A stretch of 64,000 nucleotides of DNA from Microglena sp. YARC (taxonomy: Eukaryota > Chlorophyta > Chlorophyceae > Chlamydomonadales > Chlamydomonadaceae), in the NCBI GenBank assembly GCA_022414725.1, contig CM039462.1, forward strand, positions 74,895,803 through 74,959,802, given 5' to 3'. How positions within the stretch are numbered: position 1 is the stretch's first letter; every line of letters begins with the position of its first letter. Under the pieces are notes generated by a model. It was not told the origin of the DNA. It made no database searches and saw only the letters and a program-made list of their open reading frames with translations. Positions 1 to 11,544 of this stretch are shown piece after piece. The translations under genes were made by a program, and so were the position numbers.

Positions 1-3000
1 ACCTCAAGGTCCTTAGACACCTCAAGTCCTAGACACCTCAAGGTCCTAGACACCTCAAGGTCCTAGACACCTCAAGGTCCTAGACACCTCAAGGTCCTAG
101 ACACCTAGACAAGGTCCTAGACACCTCAAGGTCCTAGACACCTCAAGTCCTAGAACACCTCAAGGTCTGACACCTCAAGGTCCTAGACACCTCAAGGTCC
201 TAGACACCTCAAGGTCCTAGACACCTCAAGGTCCTAGACACCTCAAGGTCAAGGTCTAGACACCTCAAGGTCCTAGACACCTCAGGTCCTAGACACCTCA
301 AGGTCCTAGACACCTCAAGGTCCTAGACACCTCAAGGTCCTAGACACCTCAAGGTCCTAGACACCTCAAGGTCCTAGACACCTCAAGGTCCTAGACACCT
401 CAAGGTCCTAGACACCTCAAGGTCCTAACACCTCAAGGTCCTAGACACCTCAAGGTCCTAGACACCTCAAGGTCCTAGACACCTCAAGGTCCTAGACACC
501 TCAAGGTCCTAGACACCTCAAGTCCTAGACACCTCAAGGTCTAGACACCTCAAGGTCCTAGACACCTCAAGGTCCTAGACACCTCAAGTTCTCAGACACT
601 CAAAGACACCTCAAGGTCCTAGACACCTCAAGGTCCTAGACACCTCAAAGGTCCTAGACACCTCAAGGTCCTAGACACCTCAAGGTCCTAGACACCTCAA
701 GGTCCTAGACACCTCAAGGTCCTAGACACCTCAAGGTCCTAGACACCTCAAGGTCCTAGACACCTCAGGTCCTAGACACCTCAAGGTCCTAGACACCTCA
801 AGGTCCTAGACACCTCAAGGTCCTAGACACCTCAAGGTCCTAGAACCTCAAGGTCCTAGACACCTCAAGGTCCTAGACACAGGTCCTCAAGGTCCTAGAC
901 ACCTCAAGGTCCTAGACACCTCAAGGTCTAGTCCTAGACACCTCAAGGTCCTAGACACCTCAAGGTCCTAGACACCTCAAGGTCCTAGACACCTCAAGGT
1001 CCTAGACACCTCAAGGTCCTAGACACCTCAAGGTCCTAGACACCTCAAGGTCCTAGACACCTCAAGGTCCTAGACACCTCAAGGTCCTAGACACCTCAAG
1101 GTCCTAGACACCTCAAGGTCCTAGGACACCTCAAGGTCCTAGACACCTCAAGGTCCTAGACACCTCAAGGTCCTAGACACCTCAAGGTCCTAGACACCTC
1201 AAGGTCCTAGACACCTCAAGTCCTAGACACCTCAAGGTCCTAGACACCTCAAGGTCCTAGACACCTCAAGGTCCTAGACACCTCAAGGTCTAGACACCTC
1301 AAGGTCCTAGACACCTCAAGGTCCTAGACACCTCAAGTCCTAGACACCTCAAGGTCCTAGACACCTCAAGGTCCTAGACACCTCAAGGTCCTAGACACCT
1401 CAAGGTCCTAGACACCTCAAGGTCCTAGACACCTCAAGGTCCTAGACACCTCAAGGTCCTAGACACCTCAAGGTCCTAGACACCTCAAGGTCCTAGACAA
1501 CCTCAAGGTCCTAGACACCTCAAGGTCCTCAAGACACCTCAAGGTCCTAGACACCTCAAGGTCCTAGACACCTCAAGGTCCTAGACACCTCAAGTCTAGA
1601 CACCTCAAGGTCCTAGACACCTCAAGGTCCTAGACACACCTCAAGGTCCTAGACACCTCAAGGTCCTAGACACCTCAAGGTCCTAGACACCTCAAGGTCC
1701 TAGACACCTCAAGGTCCTAGACACCTCAAGGTCCTAGACACCTCAAGGTCCTAGACACCTCAAGGTCCTAGACACCTCAAGGTCCTAGACACCTCAAGGT
1801 CCTAACACCTCAACCTCAACACCTCAAGGTCCTAGAGGTCCAACCTCAAGGTCCTAGACACCTCAAGGTCCTAGACACCTCAAGGTCCTAGACACCTCAA
1901 GGTCCTAGACACCTCAAGGTCCTAGACACCTCAAGGTCCTAGACACCTCAAGGTCCTAGACACCTCAAGGTCCTAGACACCTCAAGGTCCTAGACACCTC
2001 AAGGTCCTAGACACCTCAAGGTCCTAGACACCTCAAGGTCCTAGACACCTCAAGGTCCTAGACACCTCAAGGTCCTAGACACCTCAAGGTCCTAGACAAC
2101 CTCAAGGTCCTAGACACCTCAAGGTCCTAGACACCTCAAGGTCCTAGACACCTCAAGGTCCTAGACACCTCAAGGTCCTAGACACCTCAAGGTCCTAGAC
2201 AACCTCAAGGTCCTAGACACCTCAAGGTCCTAGACACCTCAAGGTCCTAGACACCTCAAGGTCCTAGACACCTCAAGGTCTAGACACCTCAAGGTCCTAG
2301 ACACCTCAAGGTCCTAGACACCTCAAGGTCCTAGACACCTCAAGGTCCTAGACACCTCAAGTCCTAGACACCTCAAGGTCCTAGACACCTCAAGGTCCTA
2401 GACACCTCAAGGTCCTAGACACCTCAAGGTCCTAGACACCTCAAGGTCCTAGACACCTCAAAGGTCTAGACACCTCAAGGTCCTAGACACCTCAAGGTCC
2501 TAGACACCTCAAGGTCCTAGACACCTCAAAGGTCCTAGACACTCAAGGTCCTAGACACCTCAAGGTCCTAGACACCTCAAGGTCCTAGACACCTCAAGGT
2601 CCTAGACACCTCAAGGTCCTAGACACCTCAAGGTCCTAGACACCTCAAGGTCCTAGACACCTCAAGGTCCTAGACACCTCAAGGTCCTAGACACCTCAAG
2701 GTCCTAGACACCTCAAGGTCCTAGACACCTCAAGGTCTAGACACTCAAGGTCCTAGACCACCTCAAGGTCCTAGACACCTCAATCCTAGACACCTCAAGG
2801 TCCTAGACACCTCAAGTCCTAGACACTCTCAAGGTCCTAGACACCTCAAGGTCCTAGACACTCAAGGTCCTAGACACCTCAAGGTCCTAGACACCTCAAG
2901 GTCCTAGACACCTCAAGGTCCTAGAACAACCTCAAGGTCCTAGACACCTCAAGGTCCTAGACACCTCAAGGTCCTAGACACCTCAAGGTCCTAGACACCT

Positions 3001-6000
3001 CAAGGTCCTAGACTAACCTCAAGGTCTAGACACCTCAAGGTCCTAGACACCTCAAGGTCCTAGACACCTCAAGGTCCTAGACACCTCAAGGTCCTCCTAG
3101 ACACCTCAAGGTCCTAGACACCTCAAGGTCCTAGACACCTCAAGGTCCTAGACACCTCAAGGTCCTAGACACCTCAAGGTCCTAGACACCTCAAGGTCCT
3201 AGACACCTCAAGGTCCTAGACACCTCAAGGTCCTCCTAGACACCTCAAGGTCCTAGACACCTCAAGGTCCTAGACACCTCAAGGTCCTAGACACCTCAAG
3301 GTCCTAGACACCTCAAGGTCCTAGACACCTCAAGGTCCTAGAACCTCAAGGTCCTAGACACCTCAAGGTCCTAGACACCTCAAGGTCCTAGACACCTCAA
3401 GGTCCTAGACACCTCAAGGTCCTAGACACCTCAAGTCCTAGAGCACCTCAAGGTCTAGACACTCAAGGTCCTAGACACCGTCAAGAGTCTAACACCTCAA
3501 GGTCCTAGACACCTCAAGGTTCTAGACACCTCAAGGTCCTAGACACCTCTTAAGGTCCTAAGACACCTTCAAGGTCCTAGACACCTCAAGGTCCTAGACA
3601 CCTCAAGGTCTAGACACCTCAAGGTCCTAGACACTCAAGGTCCTAGACACCTCAAGTCCTAGACACCAATTGTCAAGGTCCTAGACACCTCAAGGTCCTA
3701 GACACCTCAAGTTCCTAGACACCTCAAGGTCCTAGACACCTCAAGTCCTAGACACCTCAAGTCCTAGACACCTCAAGTCCTAAGACACCTCAAGGTCCTA
3801 GACACTCAAGGTCCCACTCAAGGTCTAGACACCTCAAGGTCCTAGACACCTCAAGGTAGACACCTCCACCTCAAGGTCCTAGACAAGCCTCAAGGTCCTA
3901 GACACCGTAAGTCAAGAACTCAAGGTCCTAGACACCTCAAGGTCCTAGACACCTCAAGGGTCCTAGACACCTCAAGGTCCTAGACACCTCAAGGTCCTAG
4001 ACACCTAACAAGTCCTAACACCTCAAGGTCTAGACACCTCAAGGTCTAGACACCTCAAGGGTCCTAGACACCTCAAGGTCCTAGACACCTCAAGGTCCTA
4101 GACACCTCAAGCCTAGACACCTCAGGTCCTAGACACCCTCAAGGTCTAGACACCTCAAGGTCCTAAGAACCTCAGGTAACTCTAGACACCTCAAGGTCCT
4201 AGACACCTCAATCTAGACACCTCAAGGTCCTAGACACCTCAAGGTCTAGAACACCTCAAGGTCTAGACACCTCAAGGTCTAGAACTCTAAAGGTCCATTA
4301 GACACCTCAAGGTCCTAGAATCAAGGTCCTAGACACCTCAAGGTCCTAGACACCTCAGGTCCTAGACACCTCAAGTCCTAGACACCTGAAAAGGTCTAGA
4401 CACCTCAAGGTCCTAGATCACCTCAAGGTCTAGACACCTCAAGGTCCTAGACACCTCAAGGTGCTAGACACCTCAATCCTAGACACCTCAAGGTCCTAGA
4501 CACCTCAAGGTCCTAGACACCTCAAGTCTAGACATTCAGGTCCTAGACACCTCAAGGTCCTAGACACCTCAAGGTCCTAACACCTCAAGTCCTAGACACC
4601 TCAAGGTCCTAGACACCTCAAGGTCCTAGAGAACCTCAAGTCCTAGACACCTCAAGGTCCTAGACACCTCAAGGTCCTAGACACCTCAAGGTCCTAGCAC
4701 CTCAAGGTCCTAGACACCTCAAGGTCCTAGACACCTCAGGTCCTAGACACCTCAAGGTCTAGACACCTCAAGGTCCTAGACACCTCAAGGTCCTAGACAC
4801 CTCAAGGTCCTAGACACCTCAAGGTCCTAGACACCTCAAGGTCCTAGACACCTCAAGATTCCTAGACACCTCAAGGTCCTAGACACCTCAAGGTCCTAGA
4901 CACCTCAGGGTCCCTAGACACCTCAAGGTCCTAGACACCTCAAGGTCTAGACACCTCAAGGTCCTAGACACCTCAAGGTCAAGTCTAGACACCTCAAGTC
5001 CTAGACACCTCAAGGTAGACACCTAGACACCTCAAGGTCCTAGACACCTCAAGGTCCTAGACACCTCAAGGTCCTAGACACCTCAAGGTCCTAGACACCT
5101 CAAGGTCCTAGACACCTCAAGGTCAAGGTCTAGACACCTCAAGTCCTAGACACCTCAAGGTCCCTAGACACCTCAAGGTCTAGACACCTCAAGGTCCTAG
5201 ACACCTCAAGGTCCTAGACACCTCAAGGTCCTAGACACCTCAAGGTCCTAGACACCTCAAGGTCCTAGAAACACCTCAAGGTCCTAGACACCTCAAGGTC
5301 CTAGACCACCTCAAGGTCCTAGACACCTCAAGGTCCTAGACACCTCAGGTCCTAAGACACCTCAAGTCCTAGACACCTCAAGTCCTAGACACCTCAAGGT
5401 CCTAGACACCTCAAGGTCCTAGACACCTCAAGGTCCTAGACACCTCAGTCCTAGAACCTCAAAGGTCCTAGACACCTCAAGGTCCTAGACACCTCAAGGT
5501 CCTAGACACCTCAAGGTCCTAGACACCTCAAGGTCCTAGACACCTCAAGGTCCTAGAACAACCTCAAGGTCTAGACACCTCAAGGTCCTAGACACCTCAA
5601 GGTCCTAGACACTAGAACTCAAGGTCCTAGACACCTCAAGTCCTAGACAACCTCAGGACACTCAAGTCTAGACACCTCAAGGTCCTAGGACACCTCAAGG
5701 TCCTAGACACTCAAGGTCCTAGACACCTCAAAGGTCCTAGACACCTCAAGGTCCTAGCACCTCAAGGTCTAGACACCTCAAGGTCCTAGACACCTCAAGT
5801 CTAGACACCTCAAGTCCTAGACACCTCAAGGTCCTAGACACCTCAAGGTCCTAGACACCTCAAGGTCCTAGACACCTCAAGGTCCTAGACACCTCAAGGT
5901 CCTAGACACCTCAAGGTCCTACAACCTCAAGGTCCTAGAGCACCTCAGGTCTTAGACAATTCAAGGTCCTAGACACCTCAAGGTCCTAGACACTCAAGGT

Positions 6001-6901
6001 CCTAGACACTCAAGGTCCTAGACACCTCAAGGTCCTAGACACCTCAAGTCCTAGTACACCTCTAGACACCCAAGGTCCTAGACACCTCAAGGTCCTAGAC
6101 ACCTCAAGGTTCATAGTCCTAGACACCCTCAAGGTCCTAGACACCTCAAGGTCCTAGACACCTCAAGGTCCTAGACACCTCAAGGTCAAGTCCTAGACAC
6201 CTCAAGGTCCTAGACACCTCAAGGTCCTAGACACCTCAAGGTCCTAGACACCTCAAACCTAGACACCTCAAAGGTCTAGACACCTCACCTCAGGGTCCTA
6301 GACACCTCAAGGTCCTAGACACCTCAAGGTCCTCTCAAGTCTAGACACCTCAAGGTCCTAGACACCTCATCCTCAAGGTCCTAGACACCTCAAGGTCCTA
6401 GACACCTCAAGGTCCTAGACACCTCAAGGTCCCCTAGGTCCTAGACACCTCAAGGTCCTAGACACCTCAAGTCCTAACACTCTCAAGGTCCTAGACACCT
6501 CAAGGTCCTAGACACCTCAAGGTCCTAGACACTCAACACCTCAAAGGTCCTAGACACCTCAAGGTCCTAGACACCTCAAGGTCCTAGACACCTCAAGGTC
6601 CTAGACACCTCAAGGTCCTAGACACCTCAAGGTCCTAGACACCTCAAGGTCCTAGACACCTCAAGGTCCTAGACACCTCAAGGTCCTAGACACCTCAAGG
6701 TCCTAGACTCAGCCTCAAGTCCTAGACAACCTCAAGGTCCTAGACACCTCAAGGTCCTAGACACCTCAAGGTCCTAGACACCTCAAGGTCCTAGACACCT
6801 CAAGGTCCTAGACACCTCAAGGTCCTAGGACACTCAAGGTCCTAGACACCTCAAGGTCCTAGACACCTCAAGGTCCTAGACACCTCAAGGTCCTAGACAC
6901 C
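1..6901. repeat. 17-bp satellite array
   Basis: About 6.9 kb of head-to-tail copies of a 17-bp unit (CCTAGACACCTCAAGGT), roughly 400 copies. Most variants are single-base losses in the GG, CC or AA doublets, or small internal fusions. Copies are most uniform at about 1-3400 and 6540-6900, and most degraded at about 3430-6540. The array runs off the left edge, so its full length is unknown. It ends abruptly against an intron-like stretch of the first gene. No open frame is sustained. It could be an expanded intronic minisatellite or a subtelomeric or centromeric satellite; the sequence alone does not decide. Confidence 0.97.
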
Positions 6902-6991
6902 TTCCCACCTTCTTCAGACTCTTACACCTTCTCACCTTGTTTATTCCTATCCACCCTTCCATCTATGCATGCGTCCATCCATTATTCCTGG

Positions 6992-7045
6992 CGATCCAGT
7001 TCTTATCATCCCCGTTTATGGTCCTGTCTGCTTTTCAACTTCCCG
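6992..7045 (+). pseudogene. ghost copy of membrane-gene exon a
   Basis: A diverged copy of the following exon (7142-7210) that keeps the coding sense PVLIIPVYGPVCF against VLVIPMYGPVCF in the real exon. It lacks a clean donor after the matching segment and runs into TTCCC-rich intron sequence, itself repeated before the real exon. Read as a decayed upstream tandem copy. Confidence 0.6.
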
Positions 7046-7141
7046 CCTTTCCTTTCCCCCTTCCCACCTTCTTCAAACTCTTACACCTTCTCTTACACCT
7101 TCCCACCCTGTTCATTCCTACCCACCTTTCCATCTATGCAG

Positions 7142-7210
7142 AGCTATGCAGTTCTTGTCATCCCCATGTATGGTCCTGTCTGCTTCTCACTTCCGACGGT
7201 CGAGGACAAG
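7142..7210 (+). CDS. membrane-protein exon a
   Basis: The 69-nt exon follows a pyrimidine-rich stretch and CTATGCAG and ends at GAGGACAAG before the good donor GTAAGC. It encodes 23 residues, with the hydrophobic run YAVLVIPMYGPVCF and ending LPTVEDK, in phase 0 at both ends, matching the next exon. The segment could be the end of a membrane helix. Upstream exons are not identified. Donor-side decayed copies follow at about 7325 and 7440 (GTAAGC and nearby CTCCTGCACACRCTCAGCAC repeated). Confidence 0.5.
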
Positions 7211-7499
7211 GTAAGCACGGCTCTTGCGCACCCTCAGCACCACCCACCCACATCAAACCAACCACCACCAACCTGCACCACCACCCCCACCCCACCCCAG
7301 CTTCCCCCCAGCTTCCCCCCAGCCTTGGTAAGCAAGGCTCCTGCACACACTCAGCACATGGCACACTACTTCTTTCGCACCCTAAAACTGCATTATACAT
7401 TTTAACGTGTTTGAAAAAAGATCCCTCGCGGGGTGCCTCGCACAGCTCCTGCACACGCTCAGCACATGGCGCACTACTTCTTTAGCACCCTGAAATAGC

Positions 7500-8168
7500 C
7501 CTTCAACTGCATTATACCACGTTTCCTATACCCATCGGACCGCGTGTGTGGCAACTTATACCTCATCAGCACACCTACTTCATAAGAATCCCACCCCAAG
7601 CAGCATGCACACCCTCAAAGAACTTGAACTTGAACTTGAATTTGAACTTGAACTTGGTTACATAGCTCCAGCCAGCAATTTGGCTGCTCGCCGTCTTCGA
7701 CAGTAAAAAAACAAATTGTTACCAGGAAAACCCTAAATGAAGCCTGCCATGTTTCCTCTATCCATCAGACCGCGTGTGTGACTTATACCTCATCAGCACA
7801 CCTACTTCATAAGAATCCCACCCCAATCACCATGCACACCCTCAAAGAACTTGAACTTGAACTTAGTTACATAGCTCCAGCCAGCAATTTGGCTGCTCGC
7901 TGTCTTCGACAGTAAAAAAACAAATTATTACCAGGAAAACCCTAAATGTTTCCTCTACCCATCAGACCGCGTGTGTGACAACTTACACCTCATCAGCACA
8001 CCTGTTTCTGTACAGGGACCACCACAGAAAAACAAGAATCCAACCCCAATCACCATGCACACCCTCTAAGAACTTTAACTTCAGTCTTTGCTACAAAGCT
8101 TTAGCCAGCAATTTGGCTGCTCCCTGTCTTCAGCAGTAAACAAAAAGAGTACCAGGAAAACCTGGGAA
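7500..8168 (+). pseudogene. acceptor-side ghosts of exon b, with SINE-tail fragments
   Basis: Repeated units contain the acceptor and first codons of exon b (TTTCC, CCCAT, then GACCGCGTGTGTGRCAACTT) followed by CATCAGCACACCTACTTC. Copies start near 7518, 7748 and 7950. None reads through to the transmembrane coding part of the real exon, so they are truncated copies of the acceptor junction. SINE-like tail fragments (GAACTT repeats, then GGTTACATAGCTCCAGCCAGC) lie between them, showing that the duplicated unit carried an older insertion along. Confidence 0.65.
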
Positions 8169-8512
8169 AACCTTCAAAGAAGCCCGCCATGCCCTGCCAG
8201 GCGTTATCATTACAATATTATTATTAAATAAAGCCTGCCATGCCCTACCAGGCATTATCAATACAGTATCATAATTAGACAAAGCCCGCCATGCCCTACC
8301 CGGGGTTATCATTACAGTCTCATGATTAAAAGACGCCCACCATGTTTCCTTTGCCCTTAGGACTGCGGGTGCGCCAACTTCTACAAACTCATCAGAACAC
8401 CCACTTGATAACAATCCCACCCCAATCACCACACATACCCTCAAAGAACTTGAACTTGAATTTAGTTAAATAGCTTCAGCCAGCAATTTAGCTGCTCGCC
8501 GTCTTCAGCAGT
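7618..8512 (-). mobile_element. four 3' fragments of a SINE-like family
   Basis: Copies at about 7618-7710, 7847-7913, 8071-8140 and 8446-8512. On the minus strand each reads TTACTG, CGAAGACGGCGAGCAGCC, AAATTGCTGGCTGGAGC, TATGTAACC and then an (AAGTTC)n tail. A microsatellite at one fixed end is typical of SINE or LINE 3' ends. The core holds a short hairpin (AGCCA / TGGCT). Copies here were probably multiplied by local tandem duplication and not by independent insertion. A longer candidate with a tRNA-like head lies at 22165-22345. Confidence 0.6.
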
Positions 8513-9365
8513 AAAAAACAAATTATTACCATGCTCACTCTAAACAAGTCCTATGCAGCAAGCGACGCGGAAAAGTGGCGGAGTTTGTTGGCAGCGGAAC
8601 GAAAGGTGGCAACGATGGAGCTGACCGAAGCGAATTAGTTACGCGACCGTTGGCTGACGTGTCAGGCTTTAATTTTCATTTTTTCCCCGGTCGGACGGAC
8701 AAATGGGTAAACATGGGGGCTCCCGCCCCCTTGAAGAGGGGGCTCCGGTAAAAAGCCCGCCATGTTTCCTCTGCCCATAGAACCACGCCCCACCAGGCGT
8801 TATCATTACAGAATCCTTATTAAAAAAGGCCGCCATGTTTCCTCTGCCCATAGAACCACGCCCCACCAGGCGTTATCATTACAGAATCATTATTAAAAAA
8901 GGCCGCCATGTTTCCTCTGCCCAACCCCTGAACCACGCCCCACCAGGCGTTATCATTACAGAATCATTATTAAAAAAGGCCGCCATGTTTCCTCTGCCCA
9001 ACCCCTGAACCACGCCCCACCAGGCGTTATCATTACAGAATCATTATTAAAAAAGGCCGCCATGTTTCCTCTGCCCAACCCTGAACCACGCCCCACCAGG
9101 CGTTATCATTACAGAATCATTATTAAAAAAGGCCGCCATGTTTCCTCTGCCCAACCCCTGAACCACGCCCCACCAGGCGTTATCATTACAGAATCATTAT
9201 TAAAAAAGGCCGCCATGTTTCCTCTGCCCAACCCCTGAACCACGCCCCACCAGGCGTTATCATTAAAGGATCCTTATTAAAAAGGCCCGCCGTGTTTCCT
9301 CTGCCCATAGACCCCCCCCCCCTACCTGGCGTCATCATTACAGAATCATCATTCAAACACCCGCC
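8168..9365. repeat. 72-77 bp tandem array built on a splice-acceptor unit
   Basis: About ten units, regular from 8755 to 9330, each with CCGCCATGTTTCCTCTGCCC, then CACGCCCCACCAGGCGTTATCATTACAG, then AATCATTATTAAAAAAGG. The first part matches the pyrimidine-rich acceptor of exon b at 10066-10084. The CCCCACCAGGCGTTATCATTA part also occurs at about 47820-47845, next to a second tRNA-like sequence. The array thus appears to fuse an acceptor-side ghost with a short dispersed-element end and then amplify it. Early units (8180-8340) are more diverged. Confidence 0.85.
8563..8752 (+). repeat. dispersed repeat, GCGACG-palindrome family
   Basis: Starts with GCAGCAAGCGACGCGGAAAA, continues with GTGGCGGAGTTTGTTGGCAGC, contains CCGTTGGCTGACGTGTCAGGC, and ends with GGACAAATGGGTAAAC and a GGGGGCTCCCGCCCCC / GAGGGGGCTCC hairpin. 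Related copies lie at 13264, 23980, 25765 (inverted) and 58541. The shared ends and internal order indicate one dispersed family of about 190-240 bp. It carries no coding capacity. Confidence 0.7.
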
Positions 9366-10084
9366 ATGTTTCCTTGGCCCGTAGAACTGCACGTGTGACA
9401 ACTAATACATCATCAGCACACCTACTTTATATGAATCCCACCTCAATCACCATGCCCACCGTAAGAGAAGCCCACCATGTTTCCTTTGCCCATTGGACCG
9501 CGTGTATGACAACTTCTACCTGATCAGCACACCTACGTTATTAGAATCCCACCTCAATCACCATGCCCACCGTAAGAGAAGCCCGCCATGTTTCCTTTGC
9601 CCATTGGACCGCGTGTATGACAACTTCTACCTGATCAGCACACCTACGGTATTAGAATCCCACCTCAATCACCATGCACACCCTCAAAGAAGCCCACCAT
9701 GTTTCCTTTGCCCATAGGACCGCGTGTATGACAATTTCTACAAACTCATCAGCACACCCACTTGATAAGAATCCCACCCCAATCACCATACATACCCTAA
9801 AAAAACTTGAACTTGAACTTGAACCTGGTTACATAGCTTCAGCCAGCAATTTGGCTGCTCGCCGTCCTCAGCAGTAAAAAACACGATTACCAGGAAACAT
9901 TGGGAAAACCCTCAAAGAAGCCTGCCATGGGGTGTTAAAGTAAAAGAAGCCCGCCATGTTTCCTTTGCCCATAGGACCGCGTGTATGACAACTTCTACCT
10001 GATCAGCAAACTACGGTATTAGAATCCAACCTCAATCACCATGCACACCCTCAAAGAAGCCCACCATGTTTCCTTTGCCCATAG
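9365..10084 (+). pseudogene. acceptor-side ghost array of exon b
   Basis: About five units of roughly 110 bp, each with GCCCRCCATGTTTCCTTTG, CCCATAGGACCGCGTGTATG and ACAACTTCTACCTGATCAGC. Units at about 9475, 9585, 9695, 9945 and 10060 preserve the acceptor AG and the first ten or so codons of exon b, then switch to non-coding CACACCTACGGTATTAGAAT. The last unit runs on into the full exon. A SINE-tail fragment (9805-9877) sits inside one unit. Confidence 0.75.
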
Positions 10085-10230
10085 GACCGCGTGTATGACA
10101 ACTTCTACCTGAAGGTGCGCGACTACGTGCACGCACTCGTCTCCCTCTCCGCCTTTCTCGTCACCGTCATGTTCCTGAGCCCTGTGGTCAACTGCTTGTT
10201 CCCCAGTGGTGATAGAGATGGTAGTGCAAG
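10085..10230 (+). CDS. membrane-protein exon b
   Basis: The acceptor is TTTGCCCATAG and the donor is CAAG|GTGAGC. The 146-nt exon encodes DRVYDNFYLKVRDYVHALV and then a long hydrophobic stretch (SLSAFLVTVMFLSPVVNCLF), ending FPSGDRDGSA plus two bases. It is one likely transmembrane helix preceded by a charged amphipathic segment. Phase 0 start and phase 2 end match exons a and c. It is the only copy among the many upstream ghosts that stays open through the hydrophobic segment. Confidence 0.6.
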
Positions 10231-10295
10231 GTGAGCCGTGACGGGGTCCCTGCTAGGGGTAGCTCGGTGGTGGTGGTGGTGGCAGTGATGATTGT

Positions 10296-10545
10296 GGCTT
10301 CGCCCCCCTTTTCTCCTTTCTCATTACCGTCATGTTCTTGAGCTCTGTGGTCAACTGCTGGTTCCCCAGTGGTGATAAAGATGGTAGTGCAAGGTGAGCC
10401 GTGATGGGGTCCCTGCTAGGGGTAGCTTGGTTGTGGTGGTGGTGGCAGTGATGATGGTGGCTTCCCCCCCCCCCTCTCCGCCTTTCTCATCACCGTCATA
10501 TTGCTCAGACCTGTGGTAAACTGCTTAGCCTTTAGCAGTGACAAT
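10296..10545 (+). pseudogene. two donor-side ghosts of exon b
   Basis: Copies of the exon's second half and donor. One (about 10308-10397) repeats TCTCATTACCGTCATGTTC through GTGCAAGGTGAGCCGTGATG. A more decayed one (about 10480-10545) repeats TCTCATCACCGTCATATTGC, then diverges. Both are followed by GTGGTGGTGG simple sequence, as after the real donor. They lack the exon's first half, so they are duplications across the donor junction. Confidence 0.75.
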
Positions 10546-10709
10546 GATGGTGGCTTGGTGGTGGTGGGGATGATAAAGGATGGGCGTGATGGTGATGACA
10601 ATTCAGGCTGGGAGCGTTGGTGGTAGCACTGGGTGGTCATCGTGGTGGCTTCGACGTGTGCGGGGTGGGCATAGTATGGTGCTAGCGGTACTGGGCGACA
10701 AAGCACCAG

Positions 10710-11429
10710 ATGACCAGGATTATAAAACCATCATCAACATCACACAGCATCAGCAGCAGCAGCATCAACATCATTACAATAGCATCGACAACAATTCATC
10801 ACCACCAACATCATCATCAGTTGCAGGAGCAGCAGCAGCGTATGGCCCTGAATCCCAAACCAACCTTATTGGTGTTCCTTTGCAGGTTTGCTTATTCTGT
10901 GGGCAGAACCATCCTCATGTCCATCATACCTACCAACCTACACCCCACACCACCAACACCATCATGCAAGTTTGCTGATTCCGTGGTCAGAACCATCCTC
11001 ATTCTCATGGCCATCATAGCAACCAACCAACCTACACCACCCCCACCACCCCACCACAGCTTCACCCCTAACCAACACCCCCACCACCAACACCACCACG
11101 CAGGTTTGCTGATTCCCTGGTCAGAACAATTCCCATCCTCATTGCCATTATACCAACCAATCACACCAGCCCCCACCCCACCCCACCCCACCCCACCCCA
11201 CCCTACCACACACACACACACACACCAACCCACCACAGCTTCACCCCTAACCAACACCCCCACTTCCAACACCACCACGCAGGTTTGCTGATTCCCTGGT
11301 CAGGACCATTCCTATCCTCATGGCTAGCATACCAACCAACCTATGCCACTCCCACCAACCCACCACAGCTTCAACCAGCTTCACCCCTCACCCCCCCCCA
11401 CCACCAACACCACCAACACCACCTTGCAG
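10710..11429 (+). pseudogene. acceptor-side ghosts of exon c
   Basis: Copies of GCAGGTTTGCTGATTCCSTG with RTCAGAACCATTCCCATCC occur at about 10884, 10969, 11100 and 11280 before the real exon at 11430. Each keeps a usable CAG acceptor and about 15 codons (FADSVVRTILILMAI-like) and then falls into CCACC/CAACACC repeats. These repeats supply the pyrimidine-rich tract of each acceptor. Confidence 0.75.
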
Positions 11430-11532
11430 GTTTGCTGATTCCGTGGTTAGAACCATTCCCATCCTCATGGCCCTCATGTGTGGCCTGGTCATGACTTGCC
11501 TTGGCCCGCCTCGTCAGATGCTGGGTCTATCG
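11430..11532 (+). CDS. membrane-protein exon c
   Basis: The 103-nt exon lies between ACCTTGCAG and the donor GTAAGTCA. It encodes (R)FADSVVRTIPILMALMCG, then LVMTCLGPPRQMLGLS, a hydrophobic segment followed by a short loop. Its first base completes the codon begun in exon b and it ends in phase 0. Compared with four upstream and three downstream ghosts, it alone has both an intact acceptor and an intact donor. Confidence 0.6.
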
Positions 11533-11544
11533 GTAAGTCATCAT

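Noticed and set aside
1..6901. CRISPR-like array
   Set aside because: 17-bp units without unique spacers; a head-to-tail satellite in a eukaryotic setting.
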